DNA of 64,000 nt from Streptococcus pantholopis (GTDB lineage: Bacteria > Bacillota > Bacilli > Lactobacillales > Streptococcaceae), in NCBI RefSeq assembly GCF_001642085.1, contig NZ_CP014699.1, positions 1 through 64,000 of the forward strand, given 5' to 3'. The position numbers were made by a program, and so were the translations under genes. How positions within the stretch are numbered: position 1 is the stretch's first letter; the number at the start of each line of letters is the position of its first letter. This document shows positions 1 through 9,086 of the stretch, in pieces. The notes under the pieces were generated by a model. It was not told where the DNA came from and searched no databases. It worked only from the letters and a program-made list of their open reading frames with translations.

Positions 1-1629
1 GTGGCTGCAGTTTACCGAAGCTGCAAAGAAAATTTGCCAAAAAAGGAGTACAGATAGGTCTGGGTGTTTTTGTTCTGGTCCTTTGTTTTTGGGGCATCTG
101 GGGACGGATGGTTTTTTCTAAAACAAATTTAATCAGAGATTATGTAGCAGCACGAAGCGATCAATCGGGGATCCATTTGAAAATATTAAAGGTTACTTAG
201 TTTGGGCAGATACCAAAGAAAAGGTAACCAATGATGATGTTAAATATGCCAAATACAGCGCCATCAGTAAACAGCAGGCTGATGAGCTGAAAGAGGAGCT
301 GGAAAGGGCTGATGAGTCTGATGACTACTATGTTGAGCGAGTGGGCACACGGTTTTTCTTTTTCCCGGATTACCGCATAGCCATGAAACCAATGAGCCTG
401 ACCATTAAAACTAATCTGCCTAATATGGATGTTTTGCTCAACCAGAAACGTCTGGCAGCCAGCGATTCTGAGGATTTTAGTGTGACTGTGGACCGCCTGC
501 CGATCGCTGATGATTACACAGCCAGTATTTCCGGCAGATACAATGATAAGACAGTTGTTGAGCAAGTCTATGATGGGGAGAATCCTGTCTTGGATTTATT
601 GGTAACATTTAAGAACTTTACCGTAAATAGTAACTTAACAGACGGTGATTTGTATTTTGGAGAGACCAAGGTCGCTGCTTTGGATAATGGGACCTACCAG
701 GTTGAGGACTATCCTGTAACTGATTCGGCGGATGCTTATGTGAAAAAAAACTTTGAAGACGGGGATCTTGAGTCTAACAAGCAGCCGCTGGCTGAGATTG
801 CCGAAGGCGCTACAGTAGACTTAAATGTCGATAATCTGCTGGATGAGACAGGTGCTGTTCAGTATCTGCAGACTGTCTTTGATCAGCTGTCTGCTTACGC
901 TGAGACCAAGCAAGATCCAATGTGACTGCAGTCTTTGAAAGGGTACTGACAATGATTTTTACAAGGCGCTGAAAGAAAGTGTCGCAGATAAACTGGAAAA
1001 CGACCGCCGCAAGGCTTCTGATTTTACAGTCAGTGATGTGACTTTAAACAGTCTGGAGCAGGTTGGTAAAGAAAGCTATCTGCTAAACTTTGCTGTCAGC
1101 TATGCCTTTTATTACGATAAGGCGACGGATCTTGATAAAAACTCCTATGGCAATATCGTTCAGGCGCTGACAGGCCAGCTGACTTTGAAGAAATCTGATT
1201 CGGCTTATCTTGTTGCGCAGGAAGGGCAGAAAAATCTCACCGTCACTTGGGAAGATAATCAGGTTCAAGCAGATCCTGACTTGCCGGAAGGACTTTTAGG
1301 CAGCTGGGAAGCTAAAACAGTCAGATAAGACTATCAGCCTGACTTTTGCGGAAGACGGTACGGTGACTAAGACAATTGATTATAAAAGCAATAAAAAAGA
1401 GGATCGGACAGTCACTGCAGTCATCAGCAGTTTGGAAACAGTAGCCGACAGCACTTATCGCTATGTGTATGAAGCAGGAAGTGACCCGTCAGCTTTTGTT
1501 GCAGCGGACAGTCTGGATAATCCTGATAACAGCCAGTATGGTTTCAAGCTGGAAGATTCCAAGTTAACCCTGCTCATCTGGGAAGACGGCAAGGAAAAGA
1601 CAGACCTCACCTTGAAGAAAAATAAATGA
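1..1629 (+). pseudogene. Decayed TcaA-like membrane protein gene (left part outside window)
   Basis: The remains of one gene are spread over three frames and at least four frameshifts (near 168, 916, 946 and 1318). A membrane segment is readable at about 60-130, followed by pieces resembling the intact protein at 47713-49320 in the same order: the YLVWADTKEK region, the NSNLTDGDLYFG repeat domain, and a C-terminal FAVSYAFYYDK domain. The intact family has an N-terminal membrane anchor and extracellular TcaA-type domains. The beginning lies left of the window. With this many breaks it cannot make a full protein as written. Either it is a decaying paralogue of the 47713 gene, or this stretch is of low sequence quality. 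Confidence 0.75.
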
Positions 1630-1655
1630 CCCGACTGGAAGTCAGAAAATTGCAT

Positions 1656-1694
1656 ACTAAAAGCAACAGCTTTACTCCGCTGTTGCTTTTTAGT
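1656..1694. terminator. Bidirectional intrinsic terminator
   Basis: A 15-bp near-perfect hairpin (ACTAAAAGCAACAGC with its complement) has A/T runs on both sides. It lies between the TcaA-like remnant on + and the RluD-like remnant on -, so it can serve both. Confidence 0.8.
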
Positions 1695-1745
1695 ATAGAA
1701 TGAGTATTTAGGGGTACAGCAGGCCTGCTTTTAGAATCTGTGCTT

Positions 1746-2612
1746 TCACTGCTGTCTTGAAAATGGAGCCAGTGCTGTTTTAAAGCTGTCAGATTCTGCC
1801 TCAGCCCTTATAGTTTCTAAAGTCAGAGGGTGCCTAAAACTGATTCGGTAAGCGTGCAGCATCAGGCGGCTGTGAGCTGCCGAACTGTAGAGGGGATCGC
1901 CTATCAGAGCATGGCCGTGATAGGCCAGATGCACTCGATTTGGTGGGTGCGTCCGGTTTCTAAGGAGCAGTCCAGCAGGCAGCTTGTTTATACTGGTTCA
2001 GCCGTCTGACCTTGGTGACAGCTGTCTGACCGTTTTTTCTGTCAACCAGCCGCTTGCGCCGATCATGGCGGTCCCGTCCGATTTTTTCTCGGTAAATGCA
2101 GTTACCGTCTGGAAATTCCCCTGAGCGAGGGCTAAGTAGCGGCGGGCGATCCGTTTTTCTTCCAGCAGGCGGTTGAGAATAGGGAGAATAAAAGGTTTTT
2201 GGCAAAATCAAAACACCGCTGGTTTCTTTGTCTAAACGGTGGACAACATAGCAGGTTTGGCCGTATAGGCCGAAACATGATTGAGCAGAGCAATTTCGCC
2301 GGCCCGTTGCCATGTGTTTTCATTCCTTCATCTTTATTGACAATAATAAGGTGCTCGTCTTCATAGAGGCAGTTCACTTTATTTTTATCTCCCATTATTA
2401 TAGTTTTAGAAGGTAGTCCTCTTCGTCAAACTGTAAATAAAGATATCACCGGGCTTTGCCTGATTTTGCCAGTGCACAGGCTGTCCGTTGAGCCAGACAT
2501 GATTTTTGCGTAAGAAATGCCGGATTTTCCTAGGAATGAGCAGATGCTCTTCTAAAAGTTCTTTAATCGTGCAGGGCCCGTAAGGGTTGTTAAGGGTTAC
2601 TGAGAATGCCAT
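1746..2612 (-). pseudogene. Decayed RluD/RluA-family pseudouridine synthase
   Basis: Read on the minus strand from an ATG at 2612, pieces of an RluA-family pseudouridine synthase appear in order but in different frames. They are an S4-like N-terminus (KIRHFLRKNHVWLNGQPV), a YEDEHLIIVNKDEGMKTH strand, the catalytic-loop motif HRLDKETSGVL, and a C-terminus with MHLAYHGHALIGDPLY. The catalytic Asp of HRLD is still readable. At least four frameshifts separate the pieces (around 2400, 2300, 2200 and 1950), so no working enzyme is encoded as written. The intact family modifies uridines in rRNA. Confidence 0.85.
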
Positions 2613-2979
2613 ACTTTTATTATAACACCTTGTCTGCCAAAAATATTTGCGGTAAAGATGTTTTCTGGGAATTTGTCTAATAAACTACTGTTTTTAACAG
2701 CTTAGATCAGCAGTTTTACAGTTTCCGGCTGTCGTTTTATGCCAAAATTGCATGACAACATAAATTTATAATTGCTTAATTTAAAGGTGTTTTGAATCAT
2801 TTTATATAGGCGTAGTAGAAGAATTAACCAAAAATTAACCAAGCAGTGTATTTTTTAGTTAATGATATAGAATAAAGTGCATTAGTAGAAGCTAATGCAT
2901 TTTATTGTGTATCTTATAAATCTTGATTAATATTTACATTATTGGTATAATGTTAGTATAGAAAAGAGGTGTACAGTTT
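2613..2979. other. Intergenic region with hairpin and promoter of the toxin-antitoxin remnant
   Basis: No gene is seen. A hairpin with arms TGCATTAG and CTAATGCA (about 2879-2900) followed by TTTTATT looks like a terminator. A promoter with TTGATT (2923-2928), a 17-nt spacer and TATAAT (2946-2951) faces the antitoxin remnant. Confidence 0.6.
2923..2951 (+). promoter_or_regulatory. Promoter of the RelB/YafQ locus
   Basis: -35 TTGATT and -10 TATAAT are 17 nt apart, 28 nt before the antitoxin ATG at 2980. An AGAGGT ribosome site follows at about 2965. Confidence 0.7.
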
Positions 2980-3175
2980 ATGACTACAATTACATTTAAG
3001 GTTGATGATGAAATGAAGAAAGAGGCTACTGAATTGTATAAATCAATGGGTTTAATTTGTCTAGTGCCTTGCGATTATTTTTGAAGCAATCGTTAGTTAC
3101 TCGCAGCATCCCTTTTGTCATTAGGCTGATGAATTATCGCCTATTATTGAGGATTCATTAAAGGAGTTAATATGA
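2980..3175 (+). pseudogene. Frameshifted RelB/DinJ-type antitoxin
   Basis: Starts MTTITFKVDDEMKKEA, the ribbon-helix-helix N-terminus typical of RelB/DinJ antitoxins. A frameshift near 3055 moves the rest (LSSALRLFLKQSLVTRSIPF) into another frame. A second near 3120 puts the C-terminal ADELSPIIEDSLKELI in a third. If the breaks are real, the DNA-binding start could be made but not the toxin-wrapping tail. The toxin gene follows at once. A 17-codon reading frame (3172-3225) bridges the two and may only couple their translation. Confidence 0.75.
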
Positions 3176-3217
3176 GTGAAGAATTTACTGATGTTAAAAG
3201 TTTGCTAGAGAGTTTAG

Positions 3218-3496
3218 ATGCTTAAAATCAAATATCATAATCAGTTTAAAAAAGATTATAAATTAGCTTTGAGACGTGGGTTTAAGGCCTCTAAGCTAGA
3301 AGAAGTTTTAGAGATTTTAGTAGAAGGAAATGGTTTACCAGAAAAATATAGAGATCATCAGTTGACTGTCAGCAAATATTATAAGGGTGTCAGAGAATGT
3401 CATATTCAGCCAGATTGGCTTTTGATCTATCGGATTGATGATGATAAGTTGATTTTAAATTTGTTGAGAACTGGTAGCCATTCTGATTTATTTTAA
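3218..3496 (+). CDS. YafQ-family type II toxin (mRNA interferase)
   Basis: A complete 92-residue protein of the RelE/ParE superfamily, closest to YafQ. Such toxins cut mRNA on the ribosome and are held inactive by DinJ/RelB. YafQ-type features are visible: a conserved His in the HQLTVSKYYKGVRECHI stretch, an Asp in QPDWLLIYRI, and the C-terminal TGSHSDLF carrying the catalytic His. It starts next to the antitoxin remnant and probably belongs to the same transcript. The toxin reads as intact while its antitoxin reads as broken. That is odd unless the antitoxin frameshifts are sequence errors or another antitoxin covers it. Confidence 0.85.
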   Translation: MLKIKYHNQFKKDYKLALRRGFKASKLEEVLEILVEGNGLPEKYRDHQLTVSKYYKGVRECHIQPDWLLIYRIDDDKLILNLLRTGSHSDLF

Positions 3497-3514
3497 TTTT
3501 AGAAGAGGTGTTTT

Positions 3515-3628
3515 ATGAAGAAGAAATTATGATGAGACAATTTCTTTTGATGAAAATACATATGTTAAAGAAGGTTCTGATAAGTATAAATCTTTGATAG
3601 AAAATGCATCTGAGGTTTATGGAAATTA
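3515..3628 (+). pseudogene. Small frameshifted ORF after the toxin
   Basis: After a good ribosome site (AGAGGTG) an ATG at 3515 opens MKKKL and stops at once. One base out of frame a peptide runs from YDETISFDENTYVKEG to ASEVYGN, ending at 3628. It looks like a roughly 38-residue gene with one indel. The product is not recognised. Confidence 0.35.
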
Positions 3629-3630
3629 AA

Positions 3631-3668
3631 GAAAAAGACGGCTAGAGAAATCTAGTCGCTTTTTTCGA
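3631..3668 (+). terminator. Terminator of the toxin-antitoxin locus
   Basis: A hairpin with arms GGCTAGA/TCTAGTC and a GAAA loop is followed by GCTTTTTTC. Confidence 0.6.
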
Positions 3669-3810
3669 TTAAATTTTCAGGGATGAAATAACTAAAAATG
3701 TAGAAAGAAGTAAAATATATAGTAAGTGGTTGTTTTTTGAGGAAGATTTATTTTTGGGATAATGCTTTGTTATAATAGTACATTGCAGGTAGTGTTAGAT
3801 AATTTTTTTT

Positions 3811-3831
3811 GGTGGTGATATAATAGAGCTA
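3811..3831 (+). promoter_or_regulatory. Extended -10 immediately before pbp2a (possible leaderless start)
   Basis: TGATATAAT (TATAAT at 3819-3824) ends only six bases before the ATG at 3831, and no Shine-Dalgarno sequence is present. Transcription from this box would start at or next to the ATG. A second TATAAT at 3771-3776 could give a normal leader but has a weak -35. Confidence 0.5.
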
Positions 3832-6196
3832 TGACGATTATTGAATTACTGAAAAAAAAGTTTTTCCCAAAACGATCAGACCAGCCTTCTGCTGAGGGAA
3901 GATCTCAGTTCGATGATAGAACAGCAGCGCCTTCTGATCAGGATAGTCTGGATGAAACCAAGATTTTCCAAGATGACAGTCTAAAAGAGGATGTTGCTGC
4001 CAGTGAAAGAGAAGAGGCTGCGGACGCCAGAGAGAGCGCCTATCAGCGCAGCCGCGGCTACCGTGAAAAAGAAAGAGAGCGTCCGGCCTGGCTGCAGACC
4101 CTGAGCCGTTTTGTGCCATCACCTAAAAGTCCTATTCGTCGTTTCTGGCGGCGCTACCGCATCGGCAAGATTCTGCTGATTATAGGAGCTGTTTTTGTTT
4201 TAGTGATAGGCTCCTACCTCTTTTATTTGGCAAAGACGGCTAAGGTTTCTGATTTGCAGGAAGCGCTGAAAGCTACGACTGTTATTTATGACCGCAATGA
4301 AGAGTACGCCGGCAGTCTGTCCGGACAAAAAGGAAGTTATGTGGAGCTGGACGCTATTTCTGATGATTTGGAAAATGCGGTTATTGCGACCGAAGACAGG
4401 AGCTTTTACAGCAATAACGGAATCAATATTCCGCGCTTCCTTTTGGCCGTTGTGACCTTTGGAAAATTCGGCGGGGGGTCAACCATTACTCAGCAGCTGG
4501 CTAAAAATGCCTACCTGACTCAGGACCAGACTATCAAACGTAAGGCTCGAGAATTTTTCTTGGCTTTAGAGCTGACTAAAAAATACAGCAAGGATGAGAT
4601 CCTTACCATGTACCTGAACAATGCTTATTTTGGCAATGGGGTCTGGGGTGTTGAAGATGCCAGTCAGAAATATTTTGGTACCAGTGCAGCCAATCTCAGC
4701 TTGGATGAAGCAGCTACTCTGGCCGGCATGCTGAAAGGGCCTGAGGTTTATAATCCTTATTATTCTGTTGAGAATGCCACTAACCGCCGAGATACAGTTT
4801 TAGCTAATATGGTGGCCGCCGAAAAGATTACGCAGGAAGCTGCTGACCAAGCAGCGGCTGTAGGTCTCGGCAATCAGCTGGCTGACACCTATGTCGGTAA
4901 ATCTGATGATTACCAGTACCCCTCATATTTTGATGCGGTGGTCAATGAAGCCATAGAGGTTTACGGCCTGTCAGAAGAGGATGTTGTCAATAACGGCTAC
5001 AAGATTTATACGGAGTTAGATCAGAATTATCAGTCCGGTATGCAGATTACCTTTGATGATGACAGCCTGTTTCCTGTTTCGGCTTATGATGGAACCAGTG
5101 CTCAGGCGGCCAGTGTGGCTCTTGATCCAGCTACCGGCGGCGTCCGAGGCTTGATAGGTCGGGTCAACAGTACTGAAGACGTTTCTTTCAGAAGTTTTAA
5201 CTATGCTACCCAGTCCTCAAGAAGCCCAGGGTCAACCATTAAACCGCTGGTTGTTTACGCACCGGCGATTGCAGCCGGCTGGAGTGTTGACAGAGAACTT
5301 CCCAATTCGGTGATTGACTATGATGGCTATGCGCCGACCAATTACGGCGGTTATGAATCGGAAAACATTCCTATGTATCAGGCCTTAGCCAATTCTTACA
5401 ACATTCCTGCTGTTTACACTCTGGATAAGCTGGGAATCAGCAAGGCCTTCTCCTACGGTGAAAAGTTTGGGCTCAATATGGACGCTGCCAGCAAGGAGCT
5501 GGGGGTTGCGCTTGGCGGCAGTATGACGACCAATCCGCTGGAGATGGCTCAGGCCTATGCAGCTTTTGCTAACGGAGGGGTTATGCACACTGCTCACCTC
5601 ATTACCCGTATTGAAACGGCCAGCGGCGATGTGATTAAAGAGCATAAAGATAAGTCCAAACGTGTGCTCAGTCAGTCGGTAACCAATAAAATGACCAGTA
5701 TGATGCTGGGACTTTTTCCAATGGTTCAGCAGTCAATGCTAATGTTTATGGCTACACTCTTGCCGGTAAAACAGGTACCACAGAGACAGATTTCAACCCA
5801 GATTTAAGTGGCGACCAGTGGGTGATCGGTTATACACCCGATGTGGTCATCAGCCAGTGGCTGGGCTTCAATGAGACAGATGAAAACCATTATCTCAGCG
5901 ATGCCAGCTCCGGGACGGCCTCCTATATTTTCAGCACTCAGGCCTCCTACATTCTGCCTTATACGGACGGAACAGATTTTAAGGTTGAAAATGCCTATCT
6001 GCAAAACGGTGAAAGTCTGGTTTATGATGCGGACGACAGCAATGACACCACAGCCAATGATTCGCAGAGCATTATTGACAGCATCAAAGACTCAGCGGAT
6101 AAAGCCAGTCAAAGTATCAAAGATGCTGTAGAGGAATACGGCATTAGAGAGAAGGCCAAGGAGCTGTGGGATAATATCATCGATTATTTCAGATAG
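3831..6196 (+). pseudogene. pbp2a: Class A penicillin-binding protein (PBP2a type) with one frameshift
   Basis: Bifunctional peptidoglycan synthase: a charged cytoplasmic N-terminus, a membrane anchor at residues about 113-132, a GT51 glycosyltransferase (EDRSFY near 187, GGGSTITQQ near 214), then a transpeptidase with the STIK serine motif near 467 and SYN near 521. One base is missing near 5712-5717, in a CTTTTTCC run. The frame then stops early at 5807, while the rest (SNGSAVNANVYGYTLAGKTGTTETDF, with the KTG motif at 5768-5776, to 6196) lies in another frame. Without the shift the protein would be about 788 residues, normal for the family. A single indel in a T run, with everything else conserved, points to a sequence error or recent mutation. 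rpmG and secE follow. Confidence 0.85.
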
Positions 6197-6245
6197 CTTG
6201 CGTGAAATGCTGAATCGTGTTAGAATAAAGACCGACGGAGGCATT

Positions 6246-6398
6246 ATGGCACAGAAAAAAGCAAGTCTGGCCTGCACGGTCTGCGGCAGCCGCAACTATA
6301 CCATAAAAATCGGCAGCACGCCCAGACCCGTACGGTTAGAAGTTAAGAAGTTTTGCAAATACTGTAAAAAATACACGCTGCATAAAGAGACCCGCTAG
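6246..6398 (+). CDS. rpmG: 50S ribosomal protein L33
   Basis: A 50-residue L33 with four cysteines in two CxxC pairs (ACTVCGS and KFCKYCKK), the zinc-binding form. The ATG at 6246 follows a GGAGG-like site (ACGGAGGC). It sits between pbp2a and secE, the usual streptococcal order. A longer reading frame from 6198 has no ribosome site and was not used. Confidence 0.92.
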   Translation: MAQKKASLACTVCGSRNYTIKIGSTPRPVRLEVKKFCKYCKKYTLHKETR

Positions 6399-6452
6399 TC
6401 GATTATATCAGAGGAAAGAGCGAATGCTGTTTCCCAATGGAAGGAGAAACCC

Positions 6453-6629
6453 GTGGCATTTATTAAAGGTGTTTTCACGATTTTAAAAGAAACAACCTGG
6501 CCTGGCCGCAAACAGCGCTGGAAGGACTTTCTGTCAGTTATGGAGTATACGGTCTTTTTCACGATTGTTATCTTCATCTTTGACCAGCTGCTGGGCCTAG
6601 GTCTGTTGGAACTGCTCAATCATTTTTAA
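6453..6629 (+). CDS. secE: Preprotein translocase subunit SecE
   Basis: A 58-residue protein starting at GTG 6453, with AAGGAG ten bases upstream. It has the SecE hallmarks: an amphipathic region with KETTWPGRKQ and a single membrane helix (YTVFFTIVIFIFDQLLGLGLL). It clamps SecY in the SecYEG channel. rpmG is just upstream as expected. In most streptococci nusG follows within a few hundred bases, but here a terminator and the secretion island follow, so the chromosome is rearranged at this point. Confidence 0.9.
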   Translation: MAFIKGVFTILKETTWPGRKQRWKDFLSVMEYTVFFTIVIFIFDQLLGLGLLELLNHF

Positions 6630-6633
6630 AAAC

Positions 6634-6680
6634 AGAGGCTCTCTGTCGGCTGTAATAGCTGATAAAGGGCCTCTTTATTT
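6634..6680 (+). terminator. Terminator after secE
   Basis: AGAGGC pairs with GCCTCT (6669-6674) around an inner imperfect stem, followed by TTTATTT. Confidence 0.65.
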
Positions 6681-7270
6681 AACTTTTGGCTCTTTTTCGA
6701 AAATAGAAAACTAAATCATAAACTGTGCTAACTTACTTATAATGGTTGTTTTTATATTTTGTGTAGTCTCTTGGTCTTACTGAAAGAGCTGCTTTAAAAG
6801 GCTAGCTGATATAAAGTTTATTACTGTAAAATTATAGAGCTCTTCTATTTTTTGTTTGATTAGAGAATGCGCATGAGTTGAATGGATTCACAAAAGGTGT
6901 GGGATGGAATAAATGAGAAATCCTTTAAATATTTGGAGACGAGACTAGTGGAATTAATTGTAAAAATAAATTTAAATCGGAGTCGCTATTCTGACTATAA
7001 CAAACAACCTGTCGATGGAATAATGTTTAAAAGTTAAAAAAATTCACTTAATCGCTGAAATGAATATTCCAGAATGCTTTTTTTGAGTGTTTCTCTTTTC
7101 CAAATATTGAAAAAAATGACAAAATTTCATATACTATAGTAATATAGTGAGTTGGTTTCAGATAATTTTAACTGTTTGTCTACCCATAAGAGAGCGTTAA
7201 ATGGTGATTAAGATAAATTTATTTAAAAATAGCAATCGCAACTGGTAGAAAGTGAAAGGGAGAGATTGAA
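6681..7270. other. AT-rich intergenic region before the T7SS operon
   Basis: About 590 bases without a convincing gene. Its 3' part carries the essA promoter (7107-7135) and a leader of about 130 bases. The left end of the accessory island probably lies here. No attachment-site repeat was recognised. Confidence 0.6.
7107..7135 (+). promoter_or_regulatory. Promoter of the T7SS apparatus operon
   Basis: TTGAAA (7107-7112), a 17-nt spacer and TATACT (7130-7135). It is the best sigma-70 type match upstream of essA. The next four genes overlap or nearly touch, so this promoter probably drives essA to esaA. Confidence 0.65.
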
Positions 7271-7732
7271 GTGAAAAAAGGGATATTCTTTGTATCACTA
7301 ATCTTAGTCATAGCATCGTCGACTAGCATTGATGCTAATGATGGTAATTTGGATATCAAAACCGATACGATTAATCAGTCAAGGCAACATTCTACTGGCA
7401 ATGCTATTGAACGACAATATGCACCGAATCTTTTTCTTGATCGAGTGGCTCAGGAAGTTACAAGAGAAAAGACTAATGATGAAAATGTATTATCTGAGGC
7501 TGCCAATATAACATTTAATGGGGTTTCAAGCAATAATTATACATTTGATACTATGTCTTACACCAGTAAACTGTTTGATAATTATTCGATTGACGATACG
7601 ATTGTAACTACAGAAAATGAGCAACCAAAAAAAGTAGTATGGAAGATTTCAGCAGCTGTTCTTTTTATGGTGATAATGTGTGGAATTGGAGTATGGCTAG
7701 GAAGGGTCTGGCATGGAAGACGAATACATTAA
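7271..7732 (+). CDS. essA: T7SSb component EssA
   Basis: A 153-residue protein starting at GTG 7271 behind AAGGGAGAG. It has a hydrophobic signal-like N-terminus (FFVSLILVIASS), a polar extracytoplasmic middle rich in Asn, Thr and Asp, and one C-terminal membrane helix (about residues 126-147) followed by a short basic tail. This size and topology match EssA, a membrane component needed for export in the type VIIb system. Sequence similarity within EssA is low, so the call leans on position: first in the operon, overlapping esaB by 20 bases. Confidence 0.8.
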   Translation: MKKGIFFVSLILVIASSTSIDANDGNLDIKTDTINQSRQHSTGNAIERQYAPNLFLDRVAQEVTREKTNDENVLSEAANITFNGVSSNNYTFDTMSYTSKLFDNYSIDDTIVTTENEQPKKVVWKISAAVLFMVIMCGIGVWLGRVWHGRRIH

Positions 7733-7967
7733 TGTGACAATAAGATATAAAAATCAAGATTTAGATTTACGTTTTTCTAAGAGGTTGTCATTAGAGCAGT
7801 TGGAAGATTTAGTGAAAAAAAGTTCTTTGGAAAATCATTTAGGGATTCTTGAAAAAAATTGGATATTAGAAATATCTAATAAGCCTATAATAATCGAAAG
7901 ACACCGTGCGCTTGCGGACTATCCGGTAGGGAATGGTGATGTATTGGAGGTTAAGTTCAATGAGTAA
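7713..7967 (+). CDS. esaB: T7SSb ubiquitin-like protein EsaB/YukD
   Basis: An 84-residue cytoplasmic protein with an alternating strand pattern (YINVTIRYKNQDLDLRF at the start, NGDVLEVKF at the end), as in the ubiquitin-fold YukD/EsaB family, whose usual length is about 80. EsaB is required for, or modulates, T7SSb secretion. It overlaps essA upstream by 20 bases and essB downstream by 8, so translation is probably coupled. Confidence 0.85.
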   Translation: MEDEYINVTIRYKNQDLDLRFSKRLSLEQLEDLVKKSSLENHLGILEKNWILEISNKPIIIERHRALADYPVGNGDVLEVKFNE

Positions 7968-9086
7968 TGATTTGATACAATTAAAAGTAAAGAAAGAACA
8001 GTTGGAAGTTATTTTAACATCTAATACATTTGTACGAGATAAGCTATCTACTATCCAACAATATGTAGATGCGCAGGTGACTTTGAACGAAGGGGGGAAT
8101 TAGCTCTTATATATAAAAAACCTCCGCATTCTCGCAGCCTTCATAAATTAACTCAAGAGACACGTACAAATCTGGAACGTCTGAAGTTGGCGCAAATTCT
8201 AATGGCTATTCCACGGCATGACAATGACTTCCGTATTACATATTTGCATCCTAAAAATATTTTTGTTCGAGGAAATGTAGTTGAATTATTACATTATGGG
8301 ATTTCAGAAATTATGTTTCCAGAGGAATACAGTGAGGAAAATTATCTTAGACATTATAAAGCTTTAGTAGTATCAGTTTTACGTCCCAAACTTGATTTTG
8401 AGTTTTTAGTTAATGGGCTTTCTGCTGTTAATGATAAAACTGTGCAAGAAATCGCTGTCCTCAAAAACTACAGTGACGTGGTGGAATACATAAATAGAAT
8501 TTACGATGATGAGGCTAGAAAAGAGCGTGAATCTAAGCAGTTAGTCTCTATTATGAAATGGAGGATTGTAACGATTGCGGCAGCTGTTCTGGGAGTTTTA
8601 ACCGTTGGATTGGGAGCTGTTGCAGGATATAATGTCTTCTGGAAGACACCTTTGCAAACAGATACAGTTAAGGCTCAGGCATCCTTTTTATCTAATGATT
8701 ATGAATCAGTAGCTGACAGCTTAGAACCCTACTCTCTTGCCCGACTTGAAGAAGAAGCTAAGTATGTTTTGGCCACTTCATATGTGCATCTGGATAATTT
8801 ATCAGATAGCCAAAAGGCGTCGGTGCTAAATACAATTTCTCCTTCAAGCGAAGAAAATCTACTGGACTATTGGATCAGTATCGGACGTGGTAAATATAGT
8901 AAAGCGTTGGATTTAGCCAAAAATATTGGAGATAATCAATTAATTCTGCATGCTTATACTAATCTTTATGAACAAGTCAAAGCAGACTCCAACATGAAGG
9001 GCTCTGAGAAGCAAAAAAAGTTAACATCTTATAGAAAGCAAATAAAAAAGCTATCAAAACGATTAGGAGAACAGCAGAATGAGTGA
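7960..9086 (+). pseudogene. essB: T7SSb component EssB, frameshifted in a G run
   Basis: The ATG at 7960 overlaps esaB. The frame runs 47 codons and ends at a TAG at 8101. From the G6 run at 8092-8097 the reading continues one base out of frame (ELALIYKKPPHSR onward) to 9086. Joined, this is about 375 residues: an N-terminal pseudokinase-like cytoplasmic domain, one membrane helix (WRIVTIAAAVLGVLTVGLG) and a helical extracellular domain, the EssB layout. EssB is a core channel component. The break is in a homopolymer, so it may be a sequence error, phase variation by G-tract slippage, or a real inactivating mutation. An internal TTG at 8187 would give a protein lacking the first quarter. Confidence 0.85.
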
